NCBI RefSeq assembly: GCF_000716605.1 | Contig: NZ_JNXE01000006.1 | Coordinates: 282,698-346,697, forward strand | Origin: Streptomyces sp. NRRL F-525 | GTDB taxonomy: Bacteria > Actinomycetota > Actinomycetes > Streptomycetales > Streptomycetaceae | DNA length: 64,000 bases | Direction of reading: 5' to 3' | In this document: piece by piece, positions 9,901-19,600 of the stretch | Layout: every line of letters begins with the position of its first letter | Numbering within the stretch: the first letter of the stretch is position 1 | Position numbers and translations under genes: made by a program | Notes under the pieces: model-generated | The model's database searches: none | Seen by the model: only the letters and a program-made list of their open reading frames with translations | What the model was told of the DNA's origin: nothing

Positions 9901-10715
9901 CGCCCGTCCTCCGCTTCCGTCGCGCCGGCCGGGTCGTGGTTCCCGTTCGGCGCGGGCTCGTCCAGCGATCCAGTCATGGCGCCGACGAGTTTCTCGATCG
10001 TGGCGTCGGCCGCGGTGAACGACGCGACCCGGCGGCCCAGCCGCAGTACTTCGATCCGGTCGGCGACCGACAGCACCTCGGGCATGTTGTGGCTGATGAG
10101 GACGACGCAGATGCCCCGGTCGGCGACCCTGCGGACGGTCTCCAGAACGCGGGCGCGCTGGACGACGCCCAGGGCGGCGGTCGGTTCGTCCATGAAGATG
10201 ACCTTGTTGGCGAAGGCCACCGCGCGCGCCACGGCCACCGACTGCCGTTGCCCTCCTGACAACGTTGTCACAGGAGCCGTCACATCTTTCAGTTCCACGC
10301 CCAGTTCACCGAACGCCGCGATCGCCTCCCGGCGCATGGTGGGCCGGTCGAGCACGCCCAGGCGGCCGAGCAGGCCTCCGCGCACAAGTTCCCTGCCTAG
10401 ATAGAGATTTGACGCAGCGTCAAGATCCGGTGCCAGGGAGAGATCCTGGTAGACGGTCTCGACTCCGTGCCGTTGCGCGTCCATCGGCCCCGTGAACCGG
10501 ACCGGCGTCCCGTCCAGGCGCACCTCGCCCTCGTCCGGGGTGAGGACGCCGGAAAGTACGTTCACCAACGTCGACTTGCCGGCGCCGTTGTCACCGATCA
10601 GTGCGACGACCTCGCCGGCGTACGCCGTGAAGTCGGCGCCCGAGAGCGCCTGGACATGGCCGAAACGCTTGACCACACCGTGTGCCGCGAGAAGGGGTTC
10701 TCTTGCAGAGGCCAT
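9897..10715 (-). CDS. sugar ABC transporter ATP-binding protein, single nucleotide-binding domain
   Basis: A 272-residue ATPase with Walker A GDNGAGKST, signature LSGGQRQSVAVARA, Walker B VIFMDEPTAALG and the H-loop ISHN. Ribose-type importers usually have a 500-residue ATPase with two fused domains; this one has one, as in the FrcABC fructose-type importers, and would act as a homodimer. It is the first gene of the minus-strand operon and is divergent from a LacI gene, which is likely its repressor. A start at 10715 leaves a short leader containing a LacI-type site. Confidence 0.9.
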   Translation of the reverse strand: MASAREPLLAAHGVVKRFGHVQALSGADFTAYAGEVVALIGDNGAGKSTLVNVLSGVLTPDEGEVRLDGTPVRFTGPMDAQRHGVETVYQDLSLAPDLDAASNLYLGRELVRGGLLGRLGVLDRPTMRREAIAAFGELGVELKDVTAPVTTLSGGQRQSVAVARAVAFANKVIFMDEPTAALGVVQRARVLETVRRVADRGICVVLISHNMPEVLSVADRIEVLRLGRRVASFTAADATIEKLVGAMTGSLDEPAPNGNHDPAGATEAEDGR

Positions 10716-10730
10716 GTTGTGCCTTCTGGT

Positions 10731-10744
10731 TGGTATCGTTAACA
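10731..10744. promoter_or_regulatory. candidate LacI-family operator
   Basis: TGGTATCGTTAACA is an imperfect palindrome with the central CG typical of LacI-family sites. It lies 16 bases upstream of the ABC ATPase start and about 130 bases from the divergent LacI gene, so it could serve both. Confidence 0.45.
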
Positions 10745-10874
10745 GCTCGTCGATTCTGGGAGGCCCGTGGGTGGGCGTCAAGGGTCGTGAACGAACGGGG
10801 ATTTGGGCGGACACCGTCGGCCCGTCGGACGGACTCCGGTCCGGTCGCGCTGGATGACCTCGGGAGGACGCGGC

Positions 10875-11915
10875 GTGACCAGTCGCCCCAGCCGTCCCAG
10901 TCGCCCCAGGATGAAAGACGTGGCCGCGGAAGCGGGCGTCAGCGTCATGACGGTGTCCCGGGTGGTCAACGGCGAGGCGGGCGTGGCGCCCCTCACCGCC
11001 GCCCGCGTGGAGGCCGCCGTCCGCAAGCTGGGCTATCAACGGGACGACGTGGCACGGCAGTTACGCCGTACGGACCGGCTGAGCCAGACCATCGGACTGA
11101 TGGTGGACAACGTTGCCGATCCCTTCATGGCCGCCGTCGCCTCGGCCACCGAGGACGTCGCCCACCGGCGCGGCAACATGGTCCTCATCGGCTCCAGCCG
11201 CGCCGACCTCCACCGTGAACGCGAGGTCATCGCGGCCTTCACCGCCCGCAGGGTCGACGGGCTGATCCTCACCCCGGTCGCGGGCGACCACCGTGTGCTG
11301 CGCTCGGCGCAGGCGCGGGGCACGAAGATCGTGTGTGTGGACCGGGTGGCGCCCGGACTGGACGTGGACACCGTGGTGGTGGACAACTTCGGCGCGGTCC
11401 GGCAGGCCGTACGCCACCTCATCGCGCACGGCCACCGCCGCATCTGCTACCTCGGCGACAAGCCGGAGATCTGGACCTTCGGCGAACGGCACCGCGGTTA
11501 TCTGGCGGCCCTGGACGCCGCGGGCATCGCCGCCGATCCGGCGCTCGTCCGGCACGGATTACGGTCCGGCGCGGACGCCGCCCGGGCCGTCACCGCGATC
11601 CTCTCCGCACCGGAGCCGCCCACCGCCGTCCTCGCGGGCAACGAGGCCCTCGCGTTCGGCGTACGGGCCGTACTGCCCGCCGGCGTCGCGTTCATCGCCT
11701 TCGACGACTTCGCGCTGGCCGCGCAGCTGACGCCGCCGGTCACGGTCATCGCGCAGGACCCGGTCGCCCTCGCGACGAGCGCCGCGCATCTGCTGTTCGC
11801 CCGCATCCACGGCGACACGTCACCGCCGCGCAGGGTCGTCATGCCGACCGAGCTGATCCCGCGCGGGTCGGGGGAGATCCCGGGCCCCGGTACGCCGTTC
11901 ACGCATCGGCGCTGA
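10875..11915 (+). CDS. LacI-family repressor of the adjacent sugar importer
   Basis: A 346-residue regulator: N-terminal helix-turn-helix MKDVAAEAGVSVMTVSRVVNGEAGV with the hinge helix VRKLGYQRDDVARQLR, then a periplasmic-binding-type ligand domain. Start GTG 10875 follows GGGAGGACG. The effector loop region reads VAFIAFDDFALAAQLTPPVTVIAQDP, where most family members have VIGFDD. It is divergent from the ABC operon at 7778-10715 and most likely represses it until the transported sugar binds. Confidence 0.88.
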   Translation: MTSRPSRPSRPRMKDVAAEAGVSVMTVSRVVNGEAGVAPLTAARVEAAVRKLGYQRDDVARQLRRTDRLSQTIGLMVDNVADPFMAAVASATEDVAHRRGNMVLIGSSRADLHREREVIAAFTARRVDGLILTPVAGDHRVLRSAQARGTKIVCVDRVAPGLDVDTVVVDNFGAVRQAVRHLIAHGHRRICYLGDKPEIWTFGERHRGYLAALDAAGIAADPALVRHGLRSGADAARAVTAILSAPEPPTAVLAGNEALAFGVRAVLPAGVAFIAFDDFALAAQLTPPVTVIAQDPVALATSAAHLLFARIHGDTSPPRRVVMPTELIPRGSGEIPGPGTPFTHRR

Positions 11916-11949
11916 GTCCCGTCCCCCGTCCCGCGCACGGCATCGGTCG

Positions 11950-12165
11950 TTACGCGCGAGGCCGCTCGAAGGTGAGGAGCAGGCCCTCGACCGCGCCGGG
12001 ACCTATGCGGCCCTTGACGTCGGCGGCGGTGATGGCCTTGAGGCCCCAGCCGTCCTCGGCGTGCTTGTTGAGGACCTTCTCCAGCTTGTCGCTGTCCAGC
12101 GCGTCGCCGATCAGCGACTCCCGGAAGCTGACGACCTTGTACTCGAACGTGTAGGCGTTGCTCAT
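11950..12165 (-). CDS. DUF4177-like small protein
   Basis: A 71-residue soluble protein starting MSNAYTFEYKVVSFRESLIGD and containing LEKVLNKHAEDGWGLKAITAADVKG, the strand-helix-strand pattern (WEYKVV...LN..G..GWELV) of the DUF4177 family. The function of the family is unknown. An AGGAGG 11 bases upstream marks ATG 12165. It is convergent with the LacI gene and divergent from the membrane protein at 12434; it appears to be a single-gene unit. Confidence 0.75.
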   Translation of the reverse strand: MSNAYTFEYKVVSFRESLIGDALDSDKLEKVLNKHAEDGWGLKAITAADVKGRIGPGAVEGLLLTFERPRA

Positions 12166-12433
12166 GGCTGCGGTGTCCTCCTGTGCGTGCGCACGGTGTG
12201 CGGTGGGCGGGGTCAGCCAATCACGGGGGGACCTTCCCGCGCAGGCCGGGGGTGGTTTCGTGGCACGCCCGTCAACTCGGCCCGGAGAGCGGCGTGTTGT
12301 CCGGACGGGGCGTCGGGGTCGTACTCCCGGGTATGCCATGACCGCGCGCCGCGGCCGTCGTGTCACCCGGGACGCGGCGGGGCGGAGACGTAGCGTGACC
12401 GAGGCGTATACGAACGGATCCCGTGGAGGTGCC

Positions 12434-13096
12434 ATGTGCTGGAGTGCGAAGGCCGACCTCGTGGCGGGCGCGGCGGTCGCCGCCGTAGGAGTGGCGTGCG
12501 TGGTCCGGGCGCGCAGGCGGACCGATCTCCCGATGGCCGCGCTGCCGTTGCTGCTCGGCGCCCACCAGATCGTGGAGTCGGCGGTGTGGGCGGCCGACGG
12601 GGGCTCGGGACCGGCCACCCTCGCCTGGGCCGTCATCGCCATGCCCCTGCTCGCGGTGTGGGTCCCGGTGGGTGTGTGGTGCGCCGCGTCCCGGCGGGCC
12701 CGGCCCCGGATCGGCGTGCTCGTCGCGATCGGCGCGGTGACGGCGGCGGCCCTCGCCCACGCCCTCGCCGTCCACCCCGTGACGGCCGAGATCCGCGGCC
12801 ACACCCTCGGCTACGTCGTGGACCTGCCCTACGCCCAACTGGTCATCGCCGGCTACCTCGTGGCGACGATCGGCTCGCTGCTGCTGTCCGGTGAGCGCGG
12901 GCTGGTGGTGCTGGGGATCCTGGTCACGGCGGGCGCGATGGTCTGCTGGACGCTGTGGGAGCTGGAGTTCGTCTCGACGTGGTGCGCGGTCGCCGCGGTG
13001 TCCTCGCTGGTCCTCTTCTTCTGGGTGAACGGCGGCGACCGGGAGCCGGGGAGGCGGCCCTACGTCGGTGCGGGGCGCGGCGGGTCCAGGGGCTGA
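12434..13096 (+). CDS. seven-helix membrane protein, DUF6629-like
   Basis: A 220-residue polytopic membrane protein starting MCWSAKADLVAGAAVAAVGV with about seven hydrophobic helices, a GAHQIVESAVW motif after the second helix and a GYLVATIGSLLLSGERGL segment. It resembles a family common in Streptomyces without assigned function (I recall it as DUF6629). GGAGGT just before ATG 12434 fixes the start; a longer frame upstream lacks coding character. The conserved His-Gln-Ile-Val-Glu segment within a membrane helix suggests a bound metal or cofactor, which is only inference. Confidence 0.65.
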   Translation: MCWSAKADLVAGAAVAAVGVACVVRARRRTDLPMAALPLLLGAHQIVESAVWAADGGSGPATLAWAVIAMPLLAVWVPVGVWCAASRRARPRIGVLVAIGAVTAAALAHALAVHPVTAEIRGHTLGYVVDLPYAQLVIAGYLVATIGSLLLSGERGLVVLGILVTAGAMVCWTLWELEFVSTWCAVAAVSSLVLFFWVNGGDREPGRRPYVGAGRGGSRG

Positions 13097-13335
13097 GGTC
13101 GCTGCTCGTGGCGACGGCGCGGGTCGGCCCGGAGGGGGAGAAGTCCGCGGTCGTGCAGCTTCAGCTGGTAAGGGGTGACCCCTCGGAGCGGTCGGCGACG
13201 AGGATCCCTCAAGGGGGCGGCGGGAGTCGAACCGAATACGACGGGGGCCTTTCACGGGTGTCGCCGTGCTGTGCCCAAGTCCCGCCGCGTGCCAAGTCGT
13301 TGGTGTCTGCAGGAGATGTCGGGTTGGATGGCCCC

Positions 13336-13602
13336 ATGGAGCGCATAGACGCAGAGCTGTTCACCGACGGCGGGAACGACGCCGTGGTCCGTCTCCCCGG
13401 CCGCCGGTTGCCCGGCGTGCTCATCCAGGGCGACTCGCTGCACATCCTTCGCGGCGATGTGGCCGAGGTGGTGGAGGCCTGCGAACGGGGCGACCTGGCC
13501 GAGGCGGGGGAGGCGGCGGGGCTGCTGCTGGCGGGGTTCGACGCGCTGCTGAGCCGCTACTCCGTGGCGTTGGAGAACCATCGGATTCAGCTGCCCTACT
13601 GA
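13336..13602 (+). CDS. small conserved protein, DUF6959-like
   Basis: An 88-residue soluble protein, MERIDAELFTDGGNDAVVRL..., with the central phrase PGVLIQGDSLHILRGDVAEVVEACERGD. It resembles short Streptomyces proteins of unknown function that I recall as DUF6959, which often accompany immunity-like or regulatory genes. No catalytic motif is visible. It ends 13 bases before the stop of the convergent isomerase gene. The ATG is chosen by homology; the ribosome-binding site (GGTTGGATGG region) is weak. Confidence 0.6.
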   Translation: MERIDAELFTDGGNDAVVRLPGRRLPGVLIQGDSLHILRGDVAEVVEACERGDLAEAGEAAGLLLAGFDALLSRYSVALENHRIQLPY

Positions 13603-13615
13603 CGGGAGCCCTCGC

Positions 13616-15106
13616 TCACACCTCCCGGTGCTCGATCCCCAACAGGCTTGCCGCAGCCCGGAAGTCCGCCGTGTGGTGGCCCAGCGCCAGCGACCAGTGG
13701 TGGCCTACGCCCGTCGCGCTCCACGCGTCGACCCACTCGCCGGGGTCGCGGCCGAAGTCGACTCGGCTGGTGGTGTTGCCGATGGCGAGGTGCGGTCCGG
13801 GGACGACGGCCCCCTCGGACGTGATGAAGGAGAGGGTGCCGTCGGCGTCCTGGCCGAGGCCGAGGAGGGTGACGGGACCGTGCTGGACGTCGAACTCCAC
13901 GCTGACGCCCCAGCCGCGCTTGCCGTGGTAGACGCCCAGGCCGCGCAGGAGCGGGTCGCGGGCGCTGACCGCGAGGTGGGCGGGGCCGTCGTGGCCCATC
14001 TCCACCACACCGGCCTCGAAGTCGAGGGCCTGGATCTCGGTGAAGGAACCCCCGGCGCCGATGCTCTGGGTCGCCAACTGGGCCAGGCTGGTGCGGAGTT
14101 CGTACTCGCCGGCGGCCGGTACCCCCCGGGCGGTGAGCAGGGAGGCGCCCAGGATCATGCCGGCGCCGAGCCGTTCGTGCAGTTCGCCGTCGAGTCCTCG
14201 GTGGTAGTAGGCGAGGGTGTCGAGGCCGAAGTCCTCGACGAGCCGGTCGAGGGCGACGGACACGGTCGCCCCCCACGCGAAGTCCTCGTCGACCACGCTG
14301 TCGTCCACGGCGAAGATCCGCCGGGCGAGAGCCGTACGTTCACGGGTCTCCGCCTCGCTCACCTTCTCCACCCGGTGCCGTAGGTCGTCGAACTCCAGCA
14401 CCTCGACGTGCGAGCCGAACGTCGCCGGGAGCAGCGTCAGGTCGGTCGACACGTCGAGCATGCCGGGGTACAGGTGTCCCATCAGGCCGTGCCGGGCGTG
14501 GCGGAGCGAGGCCCGCACGTGTGCGGCCCGGATCCACTGCTCGATGCGCCGCCATGCCGACTCCTGGCGCAGCCAGCCCGACACCGAGCGGAAGGGGATG
14601 CCCGCCCGGCGGAACACGTTGCCGACCTCGGGCACCGGGCACTGTCCGCAGTACGCGAGCCAGGCGCCGGTGTCGAAGGAGGCGTGGTCCATCCGCTCGG
14701 ACGGCTGGAGGTCGATGACCAGGACGGGGGTGTGTGAGCGCTGGGCGATCGGCAGCACCATCGACGAGGTCAGATACGTCGTCAGGAACAGCACGATCAA
14801 GTCGCAGTCCGCGCGCCGCAGTTGCTCGGCCGCGGCCGCTCCCTCCTGGGCGTCGGAGATGAAGCCGACGTCGGTCACCTCCGCGTCCATCTGCTGGAAG
14901 CGCTCGGCGACGTACGCGGACGACTCCCTCAACTGCGGGAGCAGGTCCGGGAATTGGGGCCAGTAGGCGCCGAGACCGCCCGCCACGAGTCCGATCCGGG
15001 TGCGGCGGCGGGGCGCCGGGGGGAGCAACTCGCGCAGGGCGGCGGCGCGTTCCGCGGTCATGGTCGTGGGTTCAGTGGTCACGGTCGCGGGTTCGGTCGT
15101 TGCCAT
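13616..15106 (-). CDS. L-fucose/L-arabinose isomerase-family protein
   Basis: A 496-residue cytoplasmic protein of the fucose/arabinose isomerase fold. Typical pieces are IGLVAGGLGAYWPQFPDLLPQL near residue 35, DCDLIVLFLTTYLTSSMVLP, the cysteine-rich LAYCGQCPVPEV and the metal-site-like VDEDFAWG and GAGGSFTEIQALDF segments. Such enzymes interconvert aldoses and ketoses. It lies 38 bases after an MFS transporter gene on the same strand and opposite a GH106-like glycosidase, so the likely substrate is the released sugar, perhaps a 6-deoxyhexose or pentose; this is inferred from context. Confidence 0.78.
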   Translation of the reverse strand: MATTEPATVTTEPTTMTAERAAALRELLPPAPRRRTRIGLVAGGLGAYWPQFPDLLPQLRESSAYVAERFQQMDAEVTDVGFISDAQEGAAAAEQLRRADCDLIVLFLTTYLTSSMVLPIAQRSHTPVLVIDLQPSERMDHASFDTGAWLAYCGQCPVPEVGNVFRRAGIPFRSVSGWLRQESAWRRIEQWIRAAHVRASLRHARHGLMGHLYPGMLDVSTDLTLLPATFGSHVEVLEFDDLRHRVEKVSEAETRERTALARRIFAVDDSVVDEDFAWGATVSVALDRLVEDFGLDTLAYYHRGLDGELHERLGAGMILGASLLTARGVPAAGEYELRTSLAQLATQSIGAGGSFTEIQALDFEAGVVEMGHDGPAHLAVSARDPLLRGLGVYHGKRGWGVSVEFDVQHGPVTLLGLGQDADGTLSFITSEGAVVPGPHLAIGNTTSRVDFGRDPGEWVDAWSATGVGHHWSLALGHHTADFRAAASLLGIEHREV

Positions 15107-15144
15107 GGGCGGTGTTCTTTCTGCGCGTCGGAGCTGGTGTGGAT

Positions 15145-16446
15145 TCAGGTGCGGGCCACGCCCAGACCCGGCGCCGGGGCGACGGCCGTGTCGGGGGAAC
15201 GCCGGATGAGGACATGGATGACGTACACACCCGCGACCCCAGATGCCGCCATGCAGAGGGTGATCAGCCACAGCAGGAGCGAGGCGCTGTAGTCCATCAG
15301 CGCGGGTGTCACGAACGCGACGCCCGCGAAGACCCCGCGCGACAGGGCGTAGGTGAGGCCCTGGGTGGTGCCGCGGGTGTCCGGCGGCAGGGTGAGCTGC
15401 GACCAGACCTTGTAACTGGCCTCCCCGGCAAAGGGGTTGGAGATCTGGTACAGCACGAAGAAGACCAGCATCCCGACGAGCGCGCCGGCCGTGAGGGAGG
15501 CGATGCAGAAGGCCACGACCTGCACGACGGTGAAGACGTAGAACAGCCGGTCGCGCCACGGGGTGTCGGCGACCCGTACGAAGACGAAGGTCAGGACCAG
15601 GGCGATCGGCAGGAAGGCCAGGTTGATGCCGGTGGCCAGGCTCTGTGAGGCGCCGCTGACCGTGACCAGGAGGTAGGTGCCGAACTGGCCGAAGGTGTTG
15701 GCGCCGATGCCCCAGGTGACGTAATAAACGAAGGTCGCGATCATCGGCAGCAGGGCGGCGCGGTTCCACACGTTCTTGAGCTCGATGCCGCGCGGGGCGG
15801 CCAGCGCGGCGGCCTCTTCCCGCTGTGCCGTCTCGGACGGCTCGGCCAGCTCCAGCCGGGCGCGGAGCAGGAAGGTGGCCAGCGCGGCGATGATCAGATG
15901 GCCGGTGATGATCCGCGCCCCGACCATGCCCGTGTCCGACAGGACGTAGCCGAGGAAGATCACGACGACGATGCCCGCCACCCACATGACCTGGGTGAAC
16001 GACACGAGACGCGCCCGGCCGTCGGGGGGTGCCGCGTCCGAGACGACGGCCAGGGACGTCGGCAGGTCGGCGCCGGCGGCCAGGCCCGCGACGAGCACGC
16101 CGATGAAGAGGACGATGTCGTTCGGGGCGAGGGTGATGACGATCGCGCCGATCGCGTAGCAGAGGATGTCCAGGTTGTAGACGCGGCGGCGCCCGAACAT
16201 GTCGGCTAGTCGGCCGCCGACGAGGGAGCCGACGGCGATGCAGCCGGTGACGATCGCGCTGATCGCCCCGGCCATCCACACGCCCATGTCGTAGTGGTCG
16301 CGGTAGATCGCCAGGTTGACGGCGATGCTGACGATGAGCGCGGCGTCGAGGTAGGACGCCATGCCCGAGAGGGCCGCGACCTTCCACAAGTGCCGGGGGA
16401 TGGGCGGCTGTTCCGCGTGTTCCGGTGGGGACGGGAATCGGATCAT
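15145..16446 (-). CDS. MFS transporter, sugar porter-like
   Basis: A 433-residue transporter with twelve predicted helices. The loop after helix 2 reads GGRLADMFGRRRVYN, the standard MFS motif, and AGLAAGADLPTSLAVVSDAAPPDGRA resembles the helix 4-5 region of sugar-porter relatives. It probably imports the saccharide handled by the adjacent isomerase and GH106-like enzyme. ATG 16446 is divergent from the glycosidase, and an AACGTTTT operator lies 48-64 bases upstream. The isomerase gene follows in the same operon. Confidence 0.85.
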   Translation of the reverse strand: MIRFPSPPEHAEQPPIPRHLWKVAALSGMASYLDAALIVSIAVNLAIYRDHYDMGVWMAGAISAIVTGCIAVGSLVGGRLADMFGRRRVYNLDILCYAIGAIVITLAPNDIVLFIGVLVAGLAAGADLPTSLAVVSDAAPPDGRARLVSFTQVMWVAGIVVVIFLGYVLSDTGMVGARIITGHLIIAALATFLLRARLELAEPSETAQREEAAALAAPRGIELKNVWNRAALLPMIATFVYYVTWGIGANTFGQFGTYLLVTVSGASQSLATGINLAFLPIALVLTFVFVRVADTPWRDRLFYVFTVVQVVAFCIASLTAGALVGMLVFFVLYQISNPFAGEASYKVWSQLTLPPDTRGTTQGLTYALSRGVFAGVAFVTPALMDYSASLLLWLITLCMAASGVAGVYVIHVLIRRSPDTAVAPAPGLGVART

Positions 16447-16493
16447 GATGCGGCTCCTCGCGGCTCTGGGCCGGGGTCGCAGTGAATATAGGG

Positions 16494-16510
16494 TTCAAAA
16501 AACGTTCCAA
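16494..16510 (-). promoter_or_regulatory. LacI-type operator A (transporter promoter)
   Basis: On the minus strand TTGGAACGTTTTTTGAA. It shares the 12-mer AACGTTTTTTGA with site B at 16619-16635 and TTGnAACGTTTTnTG with site C at 21679. It is 48 bases from the MFS start codon. Confidence 0.7.
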
Positions 16511-16618
16511 CAACCCCTCTTGCATGTATCCGAGGGAATCCGGGGCGAGGAGAGCGGGCCTCCTTCCCGGGCTGCGGATCCGGTGCCAACATCGCAGGTG
16601 ACGGACAGCAGAGCCGAC

Positions 16619-16635
16619 GTAAAACGTTTTTTGAT
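16619..16635 (+). promoter_or_regulatory. LacI-type operator B (glycosidase promoter)
   Basis: GTAAAACGTTTTTTGAT contains the perfect palindrome AAAACGTTTT with a central CG. It is 41 bases upstream of the GTG start of the glycosidase and in inverted orientation to site A. Confidence 0.7.
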
Positions 16636-16675
16636 CCGTGAGGGTGACCGAGCCGCACCCGGAAGGACCAACACC

Positions 16676-19600
16676 GTGATCTCACCCGCGCTGCAGCAGC
16701 TCTTCGACGCCCCGCCCCGGGACTTCGGCCCCACCCCGCTGTGGTGGTGGTCCGGCGCCAAGGTCACCCGCGAGCAACTCGCCTGGCAGCTGCGCCGGTT
16801 CGCGGACGGCGGTGTCCACAACCTCGTCGTCATCAACCTGGCCCCGGCCGGCCCGGCCTTCGGCGCCCGCACCGACGACCCGCCCTGGTTCGGAGAGGAG
16901 TGGTGGGCCCGCTTCACCGACACCTGCCGGATCGCCCGGGACATCGGCACCCGGCTGTGGTTCTACGACCAGATCGGCTTCTCCGGCGCCAACATCCAGG
17001 GCGCGGTCACCCGCCGCCACCCGGAAGCCACCGGCCGCGCCCTGCGCTCCCGAACGGCCACCGTCACCGGCGGCACGATCCCCCTGCGCGGAGCCGAAAC
17101 CCTCGTCGCCGCCTACGACTTGGAGGGCCGCCGCCTGCCCATGGCCCCCGGCGTCCCGGCCGCCGAGGGGACGGACGTACGGCTCGTCGTCGCCGTCCCC
17201 ACCGCCTTCGACTACCTGGACCCGGACGCCGTACGACTGCTGCTGGACGCCGTCCACCACGAGTACGACCGGCGTGTCCCCGAGTACCTGGGCAACGTCA
17301 TCGCGGGCAGCTTCCAGGACGAGCTGCCCGGCACGAACTCCTGGAGCCACCGCTTCCCCGAGGAGTTCCGGGCGCGTCGCGGCTACGACCTCCTCGACCA
17401 TCTCCCCGCGCTGTTCGGCCCGGTGACCGCCCGCGCGGCGAAGATCCGCGCCGACTACTACGCGGTCCGGGCCGAACTCACCGAAGAGGCCCTGTTCAAG
17501 CCCCTAGCCGTCTGGCACGACGAGCGCGGGATGCTCATCGGCGCCGACCAGAGCCACCCCGCGCGGGCGGGTTTCCCGGCTCAGTCCACGCAGATCTACA
17601 CCGACTACTTCCGCACCCACCGCTGGTACGGCGCCGCGGGCAGCGACCACCACGGCGACTCCAAGGTCCACTCCTCCATGGCCCACCTCTACGGCCACGA
17701 GCGGGTCTGGATCGAGGCGTTCCACTCCTCCGGCTGGGGCGGCACCCTGGCGGACACCTACGACTGGCTCCTGCCCTTCCTGCGCAGCGGCGCCAACTTG
17801 TACAACCCGCACGCGAGTTACTTCGGCACCGCGGGCGGCTGGTTCGAGTGGGCGCCCCCGTCCACCGACTGGCGCCAGCCCTACTGGCAGCAGTACCCGG
17901 CGTTCTCCCGTGCCGTCGCCCGGATCTGCTCGATCATGTCCTGGGGTACCTACAGCGCCGACGTCGCGGTCCTGCACCCCACCGCCACCATGCAGTCCCT
18001 CATCCCGCTGGACGCCCCCGTCCAGCACTTCGGCGACGGCCGCCTCGGCGACGACCACGCCGACGTCGACGAGACACAGCGCGACTACCTGGACCTGTGC
18101 GGCACGAACAACTGGCTTGCCCCGCACGTCGGTTCACTCGACCGCCACCGCATCGCCTTCGACATCATCGACGACGCCTCCGTGCAGCGCGCCACGACCA
18201 CCGAAGGAGCCCTGCACGTCACGGACTTGGCCTACCGCGCGGTGCTGCTGCCCTCGGCGAGCGTCCTGGAGGAGGAGACGGCACGTCGGCTCACCCAACT
18301 CCTCGACGCGGGCGGCCGGGTGGTGCTCGTGGGCCGTCCGCCCGCTACGGCAGCCGGGCAGGCCGGTGACGACTCCGTCGTAGCGGCACTGCTGAAGCAC
18401 CCGCGACTGGAGCGGGCGAGCGACGCCGAGGCCGGAGCGGCGGCGGTGGCCGACACCGCCGGTCACGCGACCGGCGAGGTGCCACTGCTCGTCAGGAGAA
18501 AGGGAGTTGAGGCGGTCGCCCTGGTGACCGGCACCTTCCCTGACGCCCGCACACTGCCCGGAGACGCCAACCACGAGGCGGACCCCGCGCGTTACGCCCA
18601 CCACTCGACCGTCACCGTGGATGCGGTGGTGTCCGAGGCCGAGATCTGGAACCCGGCGACCGGCGACCGCCACCCGGCCCAAGTCACTGTCGCCGACGGC
18701 CGATCGACCATTGAGGTGCCCTTGGAAGGCGCCCCTGCCGTTCTCGTCGTATGGCGTGAGGGGAGCCCGCAGACGCACCGGACAGCCGTGCCAACACCCG
18801 TGCCGGAACGGACGATTGACCTCTCGACCGGTTGGGAGGGCCGCCTGGTCCCCACCATGGACAACACCTGGGGCGACCTGGCCCTGCCCGCCGGTTCATC
18901 CATCGCCGAACCTCAGATCTGGACCATGCGGTGGACCGAGGCCGAAGCCCCCGACGCCAACTGGCAGCAGACACGGGTGACTTACGGCAACCGGGTCCGC
19001 GTCCTCCCGCCGGTTCCGTCCGCGCAGGCACCCGACCCCCTCGACGCACCCTCCGTCGAACAGGTCCTCTCCGGAGACCTGCCCCTCACCCCCGCTGACT
19101 GGAGCGTCTCGCTGTACTCGTCCAGCCGGGGCATCCCGGACCCGGACGGTCTGCTCGGCAACAAGGGCCTGGTGACAGAGGAGTTCGTACGTGTCCCCGT
19201 CCCCGGGCCCGGTATGGTCGCCCGGGTCCGCGCGATCGTGGAGACGGACCACCGTGGCCCCGCCGAGCTGCACCTCGGCGCCGCGGCCACCAAGCGGGTG
19301 TGGTGGAACGGCGAGCGCCTGGACACCGGCACCGGCTATCTCGCCACCGCCCGCGTGCAGATCGGCCGGACCCGCAACGTCCTCGAATACGAGCTGGGGG
19401 ACGCCCAGGACAGGCCGCTCCTGATCTCCGGCACGGCGGGCACACCGTTGGGCAGCTACTTCTGCCTGACCCGCCCGGACGGGTTCGGTTCGCGACCGCA
19501 GTTCATGTGCCTCCCCGAGGACGTACGACCGTCCGGCGGCGTGACCTATCGGGGGCGGCTGCACGGCCCCGGACAGGCGGTACTTGTCGTGGGCGCGGCG

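Noticed and set aside
16361..16675. Upstream extension of the GH106-like gene
   Set aside because: It would cross the divergent MFS start and both operators; the GTG at 16676 has a ribosome-binding site.
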